Of a DNA stretch of 64,000 bases, positions 1 to 8,387 are shown in pieces. Source of the stretch: CAZTCJ01 sp964612085. GTDB lineage: Bacteria > Pseudomonadota > Alphaproteobacteria > JAJFIK01. The notes beneath the pieces were generated by a model that saw only the letters and a program-made list of their open reading frames with translations, did no database searches and was not told where the DNA came from. The DNA lies in assembly GCA_964612085.1 (NCBI GenBank), contig CAZTCJ010000011.1:1-64000 (forward strand). The letters are read 5' to 3'. The first letter of the stretch is position 1. Each line of letters starts with the position of its first letter. Made by a program: the position numbers and the translations under genes.

Positions 1-2
1 CG

Positions 3-2345
3 CGGGCGGTCGTGTTTCCGGCGGGCGAAAGCGGTGTTGAGACCCGCCTGCCGGTCACGGACGAACGCAAAGGCCGTCTTCTGTCTTTCTCCAATGACGG
101 ACAGAGCCTTCAGGCCGATATCGATCAGTCCCTGGTGGCGGCGCTGGCGTCCGGCGCGGCCACGGGCGGCGAAACCGGCTTTTCCGCCGTCAACGGGGTG
201 GGCGACGGCATCGCCGACGACACCAGCGCGCTCTCGACAGCCAATGCCAGCGGCCTGCCCATCGTCATAACAGGGACTTACAGGATTGCGTCCAATCTGA
301 CATTGGACCGCCCCCTGATCTTCGCAGGTGGGCAGCTCAAGCCCGATACGGGCGTGACGGTCACCCTGAATGGTCTGGTAATCGCCGGGCTGACGCCCAT
401 CTTCGATCCTCAGGGGACGGCGATCATCGCCAGCGCGCTTTTGCGTCCCGAATGGTTCGGGGCCGAAGCGGATGGGACGAGCGACGACAGTGCGCCGGTC
501 AATGCCGCTTTGGACGGCGCTGGCGCGTTTGGGACAGGGGCGCGGGTCGTCTTTCAGCCCGGCAAGACCTATCGTGGGCGGAATCTGCACCTGTGGCCCG
601 GGATTACCGTGGATCTCAACGGCGCGATGGTCAAGAATCTGAGCACGGCAGGGACCAACGATTTCGTCTTTTTCTCGAACACATCCGTTTACGGATCGGC
701 CACCAGCGACCTGGATTGGGCGGTCATCGAGAACGGCACGCTCGATGGGGACCGGGTCAACCGGGGAGCGTATACCGGCTTCCAGCTTCAGCAATCGGCC
801 CTGATCCGGCCGGCGGGCGATACGGTGAATGGCGGCCGGTTCCGCCTCCATGTGCGGAATATGCGGCTCCAAGACAATGTGGCCGACGGCGTTCAGGTCG
901 ATAACAAAGCCATGGTCATTATCGAGAATGTCTACACGCAGGATTGCTGGCGCTCGGGCGTCGGCGCGGTCGGCGCGGAGTGCGAGACTGTCATCCGGAA
1001 CCTCGTGACCAACAATATCGTGCATCCCGAACGTCCGGCCATCGATTACGAGCCCACGGGCGTCACCAATCATGATCTTTATGCCAATGGTATTCACATC
1101 CTGTCCGGGTCCATCGATCTCGGTCATACGGAAGGCACGTCCCATCTGGAAGTGGACAGCCTGTGGATGGACACGTTTCAAAGCGTCTATTTCGGCGGCG
1201 CCAAAACGGCGGCTTCCTTCTGGGAGCTGCGGAATTTCCGGATCAGGACCAACGGGGCGGTGGAGAACACCAATCATTGGGGCGTGCGGCTCACGAACGG
1301 TTTGATTGAGGTTTCCAACACGGAGGCCGCATCCACCATTTACGGCGTGCAATTGCGCGCGCATAACACGGCGGATGAGGCGTCGGTCTCCAGGCTGACC
1401 AATGTGGAGATCCGTCTGGTGGACCGGAACGGGGCCACCACGGCCTATGGGGTCTTCATTCATCCGCATGTCAATACATCCCTTGCCCGCACGGAACTGA
1501 TCCATGTGACGGTGCGTGGCGCGAGTGATCTGGAGGACGGCGCGGCCCTCGATACGTTCAGCCACGGTATCTATTTTCAGCGCGGCGGGCGGCTGCTGGT
1601 CGATGGCGGGCTGCTCAACGCGGAAACCGCCTTTTATCTGGGCGGATCGGCCACCGGCACCCAGCGGCCCTACGTCGTCATGAGAAACCTAACCTTCACG
1701 GAGGAACAGACGCCGGAGATCACCACCCTGTTCCATTGGGAAAGCAATACAGTGCAGGCGGAACTGACCTTTGAGAACATGGTGGTCGAGGACAGTCTGT
1801 GGGACCTCAATTATCAGTATGGGGATACCAACACCATCGTCTCCCATCATTTCGGCGTGGGGCTCACGGTGCGCTCCAAGCGGGCGCCCACCGCGAGCGA
1901 CGATCAGATCGCCGGGATGACCTGGGCGCTCGCCCAGGGCGGTCTTCATCCGGTGGTGCCGTCCCGCTGGGTCGCGCGCAGATCCGTGACCGGCACGGCC
2001 GACTGGGACCCGTTGGACAATCTGCGGGTGGGCAGCGCGGTACCGTCGGAGCCCGCCAACTGGGCCGCGGCGACCGCCTATGGTCTGGGGACGACGCGGC
2101 GGCCCGTCTCGAAAAACGGCCTTTTTTACGAAGCGATTGTGGCGGGCACCAGCGGCGGAGCAGAGCCCTCCTGGCCGACGGTGCCGGGCGAAACGGTGTT
2201 GGACGGCACGGTCACCTGGCTTGCGCGCCAGCACCATTCACCGGGCGCGCAATTCCTCGATCTCAGCGCCAATCCGGGTTCGGCCTATCTCTATGAATGG
2301 CGGTTCGATAGCTGGACCGGCATGGTCGACCGCAGCGGCTCCTGA
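3..2345 (+). CDS. Phage-type tailspike / right-handed beta-helix protein (5' truncated)
   Basis: The frame is open through the left edge, so the true start lies outside the window. The visible ~780 residues begin with a short phage tail-fibre-like stretch (PAGESGVETRLP), then a pectate-lyase-like entry motif (NGVGDGIADDTSAL; PEWFGAEADGTSDDSAPVNAAL) and a long run of beta-helix coils rich in N, G and short hydrophobics. Residues ~680-740 (counted from base 12) form a small Trp-rich module (ANWAAATAYGLG...EPSWPT...GTVTW) common on phage tail proteins. Role inferred: surface polysaccharide binding or cleavage by a tail. It could belong to a prophage, a gene-transfer agent or a secreted glycan lyase. 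A 74-residue gene follows 31 bases later. Confidence 0.75.
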   Translation, partial: RAVVFPAGESGVETRLPVTDERKGRLLSFSNDGQSLQADIDQSLVAALASGAATGGETGFSAVNGVGDGIADDTSALSTANASGLPIVITGTYRIASNLTLDRPLIFAGGQLKPDTGVTVTLNGLVIAGLTPIFDPQGTAIIASALLRPEWFGAEADGTSDDSAPVNAALDGAGAFGTGARVVFQPGKTYRGRNLHLWPGITVDLNGAMVKNLSTAGTNDFVFFSNTSVYGSATSDLDWAVIENGTLDGDRVNRGAYTGFQLQQSALIRPAGDTVNGGRFRLHVRNMRLQDNVADGVQVDNKAMVIIENVYTQDCWRSGVGAVGAECETVIRNLVTNNIVHPERPAIDYEPTGVTNHDLYANGIHILSGSIDLGHTEGTSHLEVDSLWMDTFQSVYFGGAKTAASFWELRNFRIRTNGAVENTNHWGVRLTNGLIEVSNTEAASTIYGVQLRAHNTADEASVSRLTNVEIRLVDRNGATTAYGVFIHPHVNTSLARTELIHVTVRGASDLEDGAALDTFSHGIYFQRGGRLLVDGGLLNAETAFYLGGSATGTQRPYVVMRNLTFTEEQTPEITTLFHWESNTVQAELTFENMVVEDSLWDLNYQYGDTNTIVSHHFGVGLTVRSKRAPTASDDQIAGMTWALAQGGLHPVVPSRWVARRSVTGTADWDPLDNLRVGSAVPSEPANWAAATAYGLGTTRRPVSKNGLFYEAIVAGTSGGAEPSWPTVPGETVLDGTVTWLARQHHSPGAQFLDLSANPGSAYLYEWRFDSWTGMVDRSGS

Positions 2346-2376
2346 TTTTCTTCATACCAAGCGAAAGGACACTGTC

Positions 2377-2601
2377 ATGACTGATCAGACATCCATGTTC
2401 CGCGATCTGGACCCGGTATTCCAGGATGTGCCGCCCGAACAGCTCGAAGCGGTCAAGGCCGCCATCGTGATCGCGGGCGCGCGTTATCTCATCATGCTGA
2501 TCGAGCGCTCGCGCAATCCGTTTGACGATATTTTCGCCAAGCCGGTGCTGCAATCGGCGATCGCCCGGATCCAGCGCCAAGGTCTGAACGCGCTTTTCTG
2601 A
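2377..2601 (+). CDS. Small protein downstream of tailspike (74 aa), unknown function
   Basis: ATG at 2377 follows a good Shine-Dalgarno (GAAAGGA, 2363-2369). The protein has no signal peptide or membrane segment; it is short and helix-rich with an acidic N-terminus (FRDLDPVFQDVPPEQLEAVK) and a basic C-terminus. It is 31 bases after the tailspike stop on the same strand, so it is probably co-transcribed and could be a tail chaperone or structural partner. That role rests on position only; I recognise no family. Confidence 0.6.
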   Translation: MTDQTSMFRDLDPVFQDVPPEQLEAVKAAIVIAGARYLIMLIERSRNPFDDIFAKPVLQSAIARIQRQGLNALF

Positions 2602-2608
2602 CGGGCCC

Positions 2609-4561
2609 TCAGCCTGTCGGGTCGCTATAGCGCTCCACGGGTGTGCTGATCATCCGGAAAAAGACCGTCAGAACCACGATGGACAAGAGTAGGGCGACCC
2701 ACCAGGGCACGCCATAGCCCACGGGGATCATGCCGATCCCGACGGCGACGGCGGCGGCGAGTGTGGCATAGGGCAGTTGTGTGCGTACATGATCCGCATG
2801 GTTACAGCCCGATGCGATGGACGACATCACCGTGGTGTCGGAAATGGGCGAACAATGATCGCCCCAGACAGCCCCGCCGAGCACGGCGGCGATGCTGGCG
2901 GAGAAGATCGCCGCGTCCGTACCGGTCAAACCGTCCGCGCCGCCGCCCAGCACCGCCCAGGACAAGGGCAGCACGAGCGGCATGACGATGCCCATGACGC
3001 CCCAGCTTGTCCCCGTGGTAAAGGCCATGCCCGCGGACAAGACGAAGACCAGCACCGGCATCCAGGCGGCGGGCAGGCTGTCGCCCAGCAGATTGACGAG
3101 ATAATCGTCCGTTTGCACCACGCCGTTGACGTCCGACAGGCTCCAGGCAAGGGTCAGGACGATGGCGGGCAGCATCATGCTGCGGGCGCCCGCGAGCCAG
3201 GCTTCCATGGTCTGGTCGAGGCTCAGGCGCCGGGTTGCCAGGGTCAGGGCGATGGCGACGCCGCAGCCGAAGAACGACGCCCACATCATGGCCTTGAAAG
3301 AATCCCCGGCGCCGAAAATGTCGCGGACTGACGCGCCTTCGGGTGAATCGGCCATGCCAGTATAAATCACACCGGCCAGGGTGCCGAAAATCAGCACCAT
3401 GAGCGGGATCAGGGCGGTCCACAGGCTCGCGGGCCTGCCGGTTTCCGCTGTCGCCGCCCGGTTTTCCGTGTCCAGATCGTCGCCTGCGAAATCGGGCGGC
3501 GGGGTGACGCCTTCCCGGCGCGCCTTTTGTTCCGCCGCCAGCATGGGGCCGAAATCGCGACCGAAACCGACCACCAGCCAGACAAGGATAATCGCCAGGA
3601 TCGGATAGAAACTGTAGGTGAGACTATCGAGAAATACCGAATAGGCGCTGTCGGTGAAGCCATCGAGGCTTTTGATGCCGCTGTCGATGGTCGACACCAT
3701 GAAGCCGATCCAGGTGGTGATGATGGCGATGCTGGAAACCGGCGCGGCGGTGGAATCGACGATATAGGCGAGCTTTTCCCGCGACACCCTCAGCCGGTCG
3801 GTGATGGGCCGCATGGTGTTGCCGACCACCAGCGCGTTGGCGTAATCGTCGAAGAAAATGCCAAGGCCCAAAATATTGGTGGCCCCTTGGGCCCGCCGGT
3901 CCGAGCGCGCCAGCCGCGCCAGGGCGCTGGCGATCGCGTTCATGCCGCCATTGCGGGTCAGGACGCCGATCAGCGCACCGATCAAAATGGTGAAGACCAG
4001 AATGGAGACCCGGCTGTCGTCGGACAATGCCGTGATCACATAGGTCGGCACCACATCGAACAGGCCGGTGACGAAGGCGATGGGCGAGACCCCATGGGCG
4101 AGGCTGGCGCCGATCCAGACGCCGAAGGTCAGCGCCAGGACCACCTGCCGGAACAAAAGCACGCTGGTGATGGCCAGGAGCGCGGGCAGAAGTGAGATCC
4201 AGCCCGGTGCCGTGGTGCGGGCCAGGCGCGCCCGCTCCCGTCCGGACGGATCGCTGATGAGCAGAACCGCCGTGGGCTGATCGGTCACCACATTCTTGAA
4301 GGTGACTTTGTCCGCCTCCGCCGTGCCGTCGAAGCGCACGCCGTTGACGGTGAGCGCCCAGGGGCCGGACGCGGCGTCAGCGGTCTTGACACTGACCTCG
4401 AACGGCACGCCGCGCAAAACCAGCTCCGGCGCCGTCACCTCGACAGGGTCCGTGGAGGCGGCCTCCGCCGGCGCGGGCGTTTGCGCCGCTGCCGGCAGGC
4501 AAATCAGTGCCGTCAGCACGGCGAGACCAAGAACAGCGGCGAACGCCCATGCACGATCCAT
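2609..4561 (-). CDS. NhaC-family Na+/H+ antiporter with N-terminal periplasmic domain
   Basis: The C-terminal ~500 residues are a multi-span carrier with NhaC-family features: GIFFDDYANALVVGNTMRPI, VDSTAAPVSSIAIITTWIGF, and the late GDHCSPISDTTVMSS motif. The expected role is sodium/proton or amine/proton exchange at the inner membrane. The N-terminus has a signal peptide (MDRAWAFAAVLGLAV...PAAAQ) and ~90 residues resembling a small beta-sandwich before the first membrane span; this extension is absent from minimal NhaC proteins. ATG at 4561 is chosen because it starts the signal peptide; an upstream ATG at 4600 is possible. The gene converges on the phage-type genes, 7 bases away. Confidence 0.85.
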   Translation of the reverse strand: MDRAWAFAAVLGLAVLTALICLPAAAQTPAPAEAASTDPVEVTAPELVLRGVPFEVSVKTADAASGPWALTVNGVRFDGTAEADKVTFKNVVTDQPTAVLLISDPSGRERARLARTTAPGWISLLPALLAITSVLLFRQVVLALTFGVWIGASLAHGVSPIAFVTGLFDVVPTYVITALSDDSRVSILVFTILIGALIGVLTRNGGMNAIASALARLARSDRRAQGATNILGLGIFFDDYANALVVGNTMRPITDRLRVSREKLAYIVDSTAAPVSSIAIITTWIGFMVSTIDSGIKSLDGFTDSAYSVFLDSLTYSFYPILAIILVWLVVGFGRDFGPMLAAEQKARREGVTPPPDFAGDDLDTENRAATAETGRPASLWTALIPLMVLIFGTLAGVIYTGMADSPEGASVRDIFGAGDSFKAMMWASFFGCGVAIALTLATRRLSLDQTMEAWLAGARSMMLPAIVLTLAWSLSDVNGVVQTDDYLVNLLGDSLPAAWMPVLVFVLSAGMAFTTGTSWGVMGIVMPLVLPLSWAVLGGGADGLTGTDAAIFSASIAAVLGGAVWGDHCSPISDTTVMSSIASGCNHADHVRTQLPYATLAAAVAVGIGMIPVGYGVPWWVALLLSIVVLTVFFRMISTPVERYSDPTG

Positions 4562-4649
4562 CACAACACCATTATTCCAAGAGCTTAAGCGCAACAGCAT
4601 AGTGCGTGCGGCGGATCCCCGGAAGAGCGTCGATCAGGGCTGGCTGTGT

Positions 4650-4898
4650 TTAGGTGCGGGAGCGTCCGGCGCTGGGCAGGCCGGCGGACGGGTTTTCGGA
4701 TCCGGCGGACGTATCGGGCTGGGCGGACAGGGTGTTCAGTTCCTCGTCGATCGAGGCGATGCCCATGCGCAGGAGCCAGACGGTCAGGGACAGATCCTGA
4801 GTCTTGGATTCCTCGAGCAGAAACTCGAGGCAGTTCCGGATACCGATCATGGACTCCCGGCGGTTACGCGCGCCGGATTCGGGCCCGCCGTCACTCAT
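4650..4898 (-). CDS. Small hypothetical protein (82 aa) ending the GNAT/isochorismatase-fold operon
   Basis: Its ATG (4898) overlaps the stop of the isochorismatase-fold gene, implying translational coupling. The central part is helical and hydrophobic-rich (RNCLEFLLEESKTQDLSLTVWLL, split here as two helices around T-Q-D); the C-terminal third is Ser/Pro/Gly-rich and probably disordered. No signal peptide and no family recognised. Its fixed position as last gene of the operon suggests it acts with the upstream proteins, for example as a small partner. That is inference. Confidence 0.55.
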   Translation of the reverse strand: MSDGGPESGARNRRESMIGIRNCLEFLLEESKTQDLSLTVWLLRMGIASIDEELNTLSAQPDTSAGSENPSAGLPSAGRSRT

Positions 4899-5518
4899 GG
4901 CCGGGTCTCCGTCAGTTTCAGCATCAGATCGCTGGGGGCGTAGCGTTTGAGGAAGTGAGCCGTTTCCATTACGTCTCCAAAGAAGCGGGCGATTGTTATG
5001 TCCTGCGCCGACTCCAGGCTGTTTTCAGCGGGAGCCAGTCCGGGAAGGAAGCAGGCATCATTAATATACGTTAATCTTATATGCCTCTCCTGGGCGTCCA
5101 CAAGGGTAGAAAGACAACTCATCGTTCCTTCGATCCCCACCAGAATGGCGGAGCGCCGGATCTGACTTATGATCATGGTCCGGAACTGGGGGCTGGAGAA
5201 CGCGGACGGCCCGTTGGTGATGAAGGTCATTTCACAGGCGGTGGGCTCGAAGCCTTCGATGGGGCGCCAGGCGTCGCCGCACGGATCGAACTCGTCGCGC
5301 TCGCGCCACAAGACATGGGCCACGGGCCAGCCGGACAGCCGGGCCATTTGCAGGATCGACCGGCAGTTTTCCAAAGCGCGCCAGATATTCTCGGAACTGT
5401 GCAGCCGGGCCTGCTCGAAGGCGTCCCGTTGCAGTCCCTGAAAAATCACCAGAGGACTCGTTCCCGGCGAACCGGATTTAAGGCCTGTCGAGCAATCGAA
5501 GCGGTGTGGTGTGTTCAT
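4895..5518 (-). CDS. Isochorismatase-fold (cysteine hydrolase superfamily) protein with degenerate triad
   Basis: A 207-residue protein of the isochorismatase/nicotinamidase fold. The Cys loop is recognisable (LVGIEGTMSCLSTLVDA, Cys135). The usual Asp after the first strand is replaced (LVIFQG, Phe26), and the residue four before the SAF motif, normally Lys, is Thr101. Two of three catalytic residues therefore look lost, so hydrolysis is doubtful and a binding or structural role is possible. It overlaps the upstream GNAT gene by 4 bases (ATGA) and the downstream small gene likewise. Fold call is fairly secure, activity is not. Confidence 0.7.
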   Translation of the reverse strand: MNTPHRFDCSTGLKSGSPGTSPLVIFQGLQRDAFEQARLHSSENIWRALENCRSILQMARLSGWPVAHVLWRERDEFDPCGDAWRPIEGFEPTACEMTFITNGPSAFSSPQFRTMIISQIRRSAILVGIEGTMSCLSTLVDAQERHIRLTYINDACFLPGLAPAENSLESAQDITIARFFGDVMETAHFLKRYAPSDLMLKLTETRP

Positions 5519-6165
5519 CGGCGGCGTTCCGGGTTTGTTGGCGGTCTTGAAGCGGAAACCTCGAGAATGCCTGGCCGATCCCAGTCACCTTCGGGTCTCG
5601 CGATAACGAGCGGATCCGAATCGAGCGTCACGGCATCGGAACCGGGCGTAAGCGGGCACAGAATTTCTGCATACTCGTGATCGGAAAAAACAAAACGCGC
5701 GCGTTCGCTCCTTTCACGGAAACCGAAACGACGCCAAAAACGCAACAACCTAACCTGAGCGTGTCCGTAGACGAGGCGGTATCCCTTTCTCCGGCAGATT
5801 TCAAGACCATACCGAATCAAAGGCCCGGTGATGGGCATCGATCGAAACTCGCGCCGCACGGCAACCCGCTCAAGCTTCGCGAAATCCGCGAAGAAACGCA
5901 ATCGCAGCGTTCCCGCGGGCTCGCCCTCGACACTCGCCAGAACGTTCAAACCCGTAAAGTCGTTGCCGTCGAACTCTTCATCGAACGGACACTGCTGATC
6001 CCCGATGAAAACAAGCGAGCGCACGGTTGCGGTCCGTAAATACTCGTTGAGTGAGCTGACAACGCGAATATCGAGCGCGTTATCTGTCAGAGCACCTTTC
6101 TGTGTACGACTGTCATCACCACTTGGGTGCCAACCGGAATTGTCCCGGCCAGGATCCCCCGCCAT
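5515..6165 (-). CDS. GNAT-family N-acyltransferase (second of operon)
   Basis: A 216-residue protein. Central residues match the GNAT fold: LNVLASVEGEPAGTLRLR, then LERVAVRREFRSM, a shortened acyl-CoA loop, helix PLIRYGLEICRRKGY and the terminal strand LLRFWRRFGFRER. ATG at 6165 has a clear Shine-Dalgarno (GAAGGGGA). The frame stays open much further upstream, but that part only shadows the preceding gene. It probably moves an acyl group from CoA to an amine; the substrate is unknown. It overlaps the next gene by 4 bases and is second in the four-gene operon. Confidence 0.75.
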   Translation of the reverse strand: MAGDPGRDNSGWHPSGDDSRTQKGALTDNALDIRVVSSLNEYLRTATVRSLVFIGDQQCPFDEEFDGNDFTGLNVLASVEGEPAGTLRLRFFADFAKLERVAVRREFRSMPITGPLIRYGLEICRRKGYRLVYGHAQVRLLRFWRRFGFRERSERARFVFSDHEYAEILCPLTPGSDAVTLDSDPLVIARPEGDWDRPGILEVSASRPPTNPERRR

Positions 6166-6226
6166 CTTTTCCCCTTCACCAGAATGCGGCCAGCCTTTTG
6201 CCGGTCCGCCGTCACGCCATGAGGTC

Positions 6227-6844
6227 TTAAGCCGCCGCCGATTGCTCGATATGCGAGCTGCGTCCGTAGAGATTGGGCGGGGCGCATTGGGTCGTGTCCG
6301 CCAAGCGCTCATAGCCGAGGCTGTTGAGCAACTGGCTGCCGATCTTCGTACCCGCCGTCGCGTAGTAGGGGACGTCGGGATAAATCTCCCGTTCCAGGAT
6401 GCGGGCGGATTTCCAGATGGACGCCTTGGCTTTGCGGGTCTCTCCGGCCAAAGCCCAGATATAGACCGCTTCTGGCGCTTCCCGTTCGGACGCGACCCAT
6501 TGGGGATCGACCTGAAGTCCTGAAAATGTGCCATTCCACAAAGCCCGCACACCGGAAGCGGTCATTGGCAGGGTTGCAATAAAACCAGTCACGGAATTTT
6601 GAAGTGTATCTTTGGCCGAAGCGTGACCGGCCGTCTGATCCGGTTCGATGGCTTCATCGACCACCAGAAGAGTGGACCGGTTTTTCCTGAAAATCCGATG
6701 AAGAAGACCGGGACCCGCCACGTCCTTGCTGATCAACCTCTGGGCGATCCCGAATATACTGGGGATCTCGCTGATCTTGGCGGGCCGGATATGCAGTTTG
6801 AAAAGGTCCTCTGAACCGAGGATAGCTGAACTACCAGTAGTCAT
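6227..6844 (-). CDS. GNAT-like acyltransferase (first gene of operon)
   Basis: A 205-residue protein starting MTTGSSAILG. It has GNAT-type layout: N-terminal strand LHIRPAKISEIPSIFGIAQ, a central strand pair with VTGFIATLPMT, a segment VYIWALAGETRKAKASIWKSAR where the motif-A helix is expected, and a C-terminal KIGSQLLNSLGYERLADT resembling the last GNAT strand. The CoA-binding loop is weak, so this is a distant member. It leads the operon, 61 bases ahead of the second GNAT gene, and faces the LysR gene across a 189-base divergent promoter region, which makes LysR control likely. Confidence 0.62.
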   Translation of the reverse strand: MTTGSSAILGSEDLFKLHIRPAKISEIPSIFGIAQRLISKDVAGPGLLHRIFRKNRSTLLVVDEAIEPDQTAGHASAKDTLQNSVTGFIATLPMTASGVRALWNGTFSGLQVDPQWVASEREAPEAVYIWALAGETRKAKASIWKSARILEREIYPDVPYYATAGTKIGSQLLNSLGYERLADTTQCAPPNLYGRSSHIEQSAAA

Positions 6845-6905
6845 AACACCCGAATGTCCCTACAATGTCTGGTCGCAAGGATCCGCGCGGGGCCCGGCGT
6901 CTGAT

Positions 6906-6915
6906 CTGACGTCAG
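6906..6915. promoter_or_regulatory. Perfect 10-base palindrome in the LysR/GNAT divergent region
   Basis: CTGACGTCAG is a perfect palindrome between the divergent GNAT operon (start 6844) and the LysR gene (start 7034). It could be an operator half of a LysR-type site, but no clean T-N11-A pair was identified. Chance occurrence is possible at this length. Confidence 0.25.
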
Positions 6916-7033
6916 TTTTTTCGGGAGTCTTCGTTGTGACCCGTTGCGGGACGAGAGCCGTTTGGCTCATAACAACAGGGTGACAGGTGGCGCGCCTTCG
7001 CGCTTCAGGCACTGGTGTATAGGGGCTATAGAC

Positions 7034-8059
7034 GTGGAACAGGGTGATGCACAGGAGGGCCGGACGGGCCCCAACTGGGATGATCTGAAGATCTTCCATG
7101 CGGTTTGTCAGCTGGGAAGCTTCTCGAAAGCCGCTGAAGCGCTGGATTTGACCCAGCCCACCATCAGCCGCCGGGTCGATGGCCTCGAGCGGTATCTCAA
7201 GGCACAGCTTCTGGTGCGCTCTCCGGCCGGCGTCACGCCGACTGATGACGGGCGCCTGGTGCTGGAGCATGCGCAGATGATGCAGCAGTCAGCCAAGGAG
7301 CTGACCCGCAAGGTGCGCCAAAGTGATGATTCTGTTGAGGGATCGGTCCGCGTGGCGGTGCCCGACGGGCTGCTGACCTATTGGCTGGCGCCCTTGGTCA
7401 AGGACTTCCAGCGCGCCAACCCGATGCTGTCGCTTGAGTTTATCTGCGGCTTCGAAGAGGGCGCCCTGGACGACGCGGACGTCCACATGTCGATCCAGTT
7501 CTCAGACCGGGTTGCGCCCCATTGCGTCGCCCTGCCGCTGGGCGTCGTGCATTACCTGCCTTATGCCTCGCCGGAATATCTGGGGGTCTATGGCGAGCCC
7601 AAGACCATGCACGATCTGGTCGCGCACCGGTATGTCTATCACACCAACCAGAAGCACCAGAGCGATCAGTGGGACAAGGAAGTCCTGGCGCTGGGCCAGA
7701 TCGTCCAGCTTGCCTTCGTGACCAATTCCAGCGGCGCCATGGTGGAAGCCGTGCGCGCCGGCGTCGGCATCGGCATGATCCCGTCTTACTTCGGCACGTT
7801 CGACAGCGGCCTCCAGCCGCTCGATTTCGACTACAAGGCCCAAGCCAATTTCTGGCTGGTGTTCGAGCGCCGTATGACCGAGCTGGCCCGTATCCGGGCA
7901 GTGATCGACTGGATCAAGACAGCCATCGACAAGCACCGCATGCCGTGGTTCGCCGAAGCCTTCGTCCATCCCCGTGAGTTCGGGAAATACGAGGCTGTGC
8001 GGCGTCCCCTGATGCCCGTCCAGACCGCGCCTGCCCGGTCCCATGAACCCGTATCATGA
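7034..8059 (+). CDS. LysR-family transcriptional regulator
   Basis: The N-terminal winged helix is typical (NWDDLKIFHAVCQLGSFSKAAEALDLTQPTISRRVDGLE): binding helix ~35-60, then a linker helix and a periplasmic-binding-like effector domain (VRVAVPDGLLTYWLAPLVKDFQ; SSGAMVEAVRAGVGIGMIP). GTG at 7034 is chosen because an AGGGGC Shine-Dalgarno lies ~10 bases upstream and little precedes the helix-turn-helix; the frame extends to 6944. Length (341 aa) is slightly above the usual ~300 because of a Pro-rich tail. It is divergent from the GNAT/isochorismatase-fold operon, the usual arrangement for a LysR regulator and its target. Confidence 0.85.
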   Translation: MEQGDAQEGRTGPNWDDLKIFHAVCQLGSFSKAAEALDLTQPTISRRVDGLERYLKAQLLVRSPAGVTPTDDGRLVLEHAQMMQQSAKELTRKVRQSDDSVEGSVRVAVPDGLLTYWLAPLVKDFQRANPMLSLEFICGFEEGALDDADVHMSIQFSDRVAPHCVALPLGVVHYLPYASPEYLGVYGEPKTMHDLVAHRYVYHTNQKHQSDQWDKEVLALGQIVQLAFVTNSSGAMVEAVRAGVGIGMIPSYFGTFDSGLQPLDFDYKAQANFWLVFERRMTELARIRAVIDWIKTAIDKHRMPWFAEAFVHPREFGKYEAVRRPLMPVQTAPARSHEPVS

Positions 8060-8387
8060 CGACGAACGGTTGTAGACGCTGAGTGGTTCTATCAAGTTTC
8101 GTGTCTAGGTTGTCTGCTTTTTGTATGACAGAAGGCGGTGGTCCCCTCATTTTTCCAAATTCCTTACCGCAACTTCATACAAGTTTGAGGAAGCGTGGGT
8201 GACTCTGTGGATAACCCCTGATTTATCCACAGAGTGAAAAAATTTGTATAGTGCGAAATAAAGATTATGAATAGTAGCAAAAATAATTGCGAATGATGCT
8301 TGGATGCGCGCGTTTTTTTCTTTGTTGAACCCTCTTTTCTGATAACCTTGGTTGCAAGTTATGACAATCAAACACCGAAGACTTACG
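8060..8387. other. AT-rich intergenic island with paired DnaA boxes
   Basis: This 328-base non-coding stretch is far more AT-rich than its surroundings, especially 8235-8340 with A-runs and T-runs (GTTTTTTTCTTTG). It holds a perfect inverted repeat made of two consensus DnaA boxes (8202-8235), a GANTC site at 8201-8205, and three TTGTATRR motifs (8121-8128, reverse 8175-8182, 8244-8251). The neighbours are not the usual oriC neighbours. It could be a replication origin, a DnaA-titrating or DnaA-regulated locus, or the regulatory region of the XRE gene. Confidence 0.6.
8202..8235. promoter_or_regulatory. Head-to-head pair of consensus DnaA boxes (13-base inverted repeat)
   Basis: TGTGGATAA (8206-8214) and TTATCCACA (8223-8231) are both exact DnaA-box consensus. 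They sit in the arms of a perfect inverted repeat, 8202-8214 against 8223-8235, with an 8-base spacer. Neither side has the T-run expected of an intrinsic terminator. A GACTC (GANTC class) overlaps the left arm. Confidence 0.6.

Noticed and set aside
6166..6552. N-terminal extension of the second GNAT gene in the operon
   Set aside because: This part only shadows the preceding GNAT gene in another frame and is Arg/Pro/Ser-rich; a good Shine-Dalgarno sits before ATG 6165.
8202..8235. The DnaA-box inverted repeat as an intrinsic terminator of the LysR gene
   Set aside because: It lies 142 bases past the stop and neither strand has a T-run after the hairpin.
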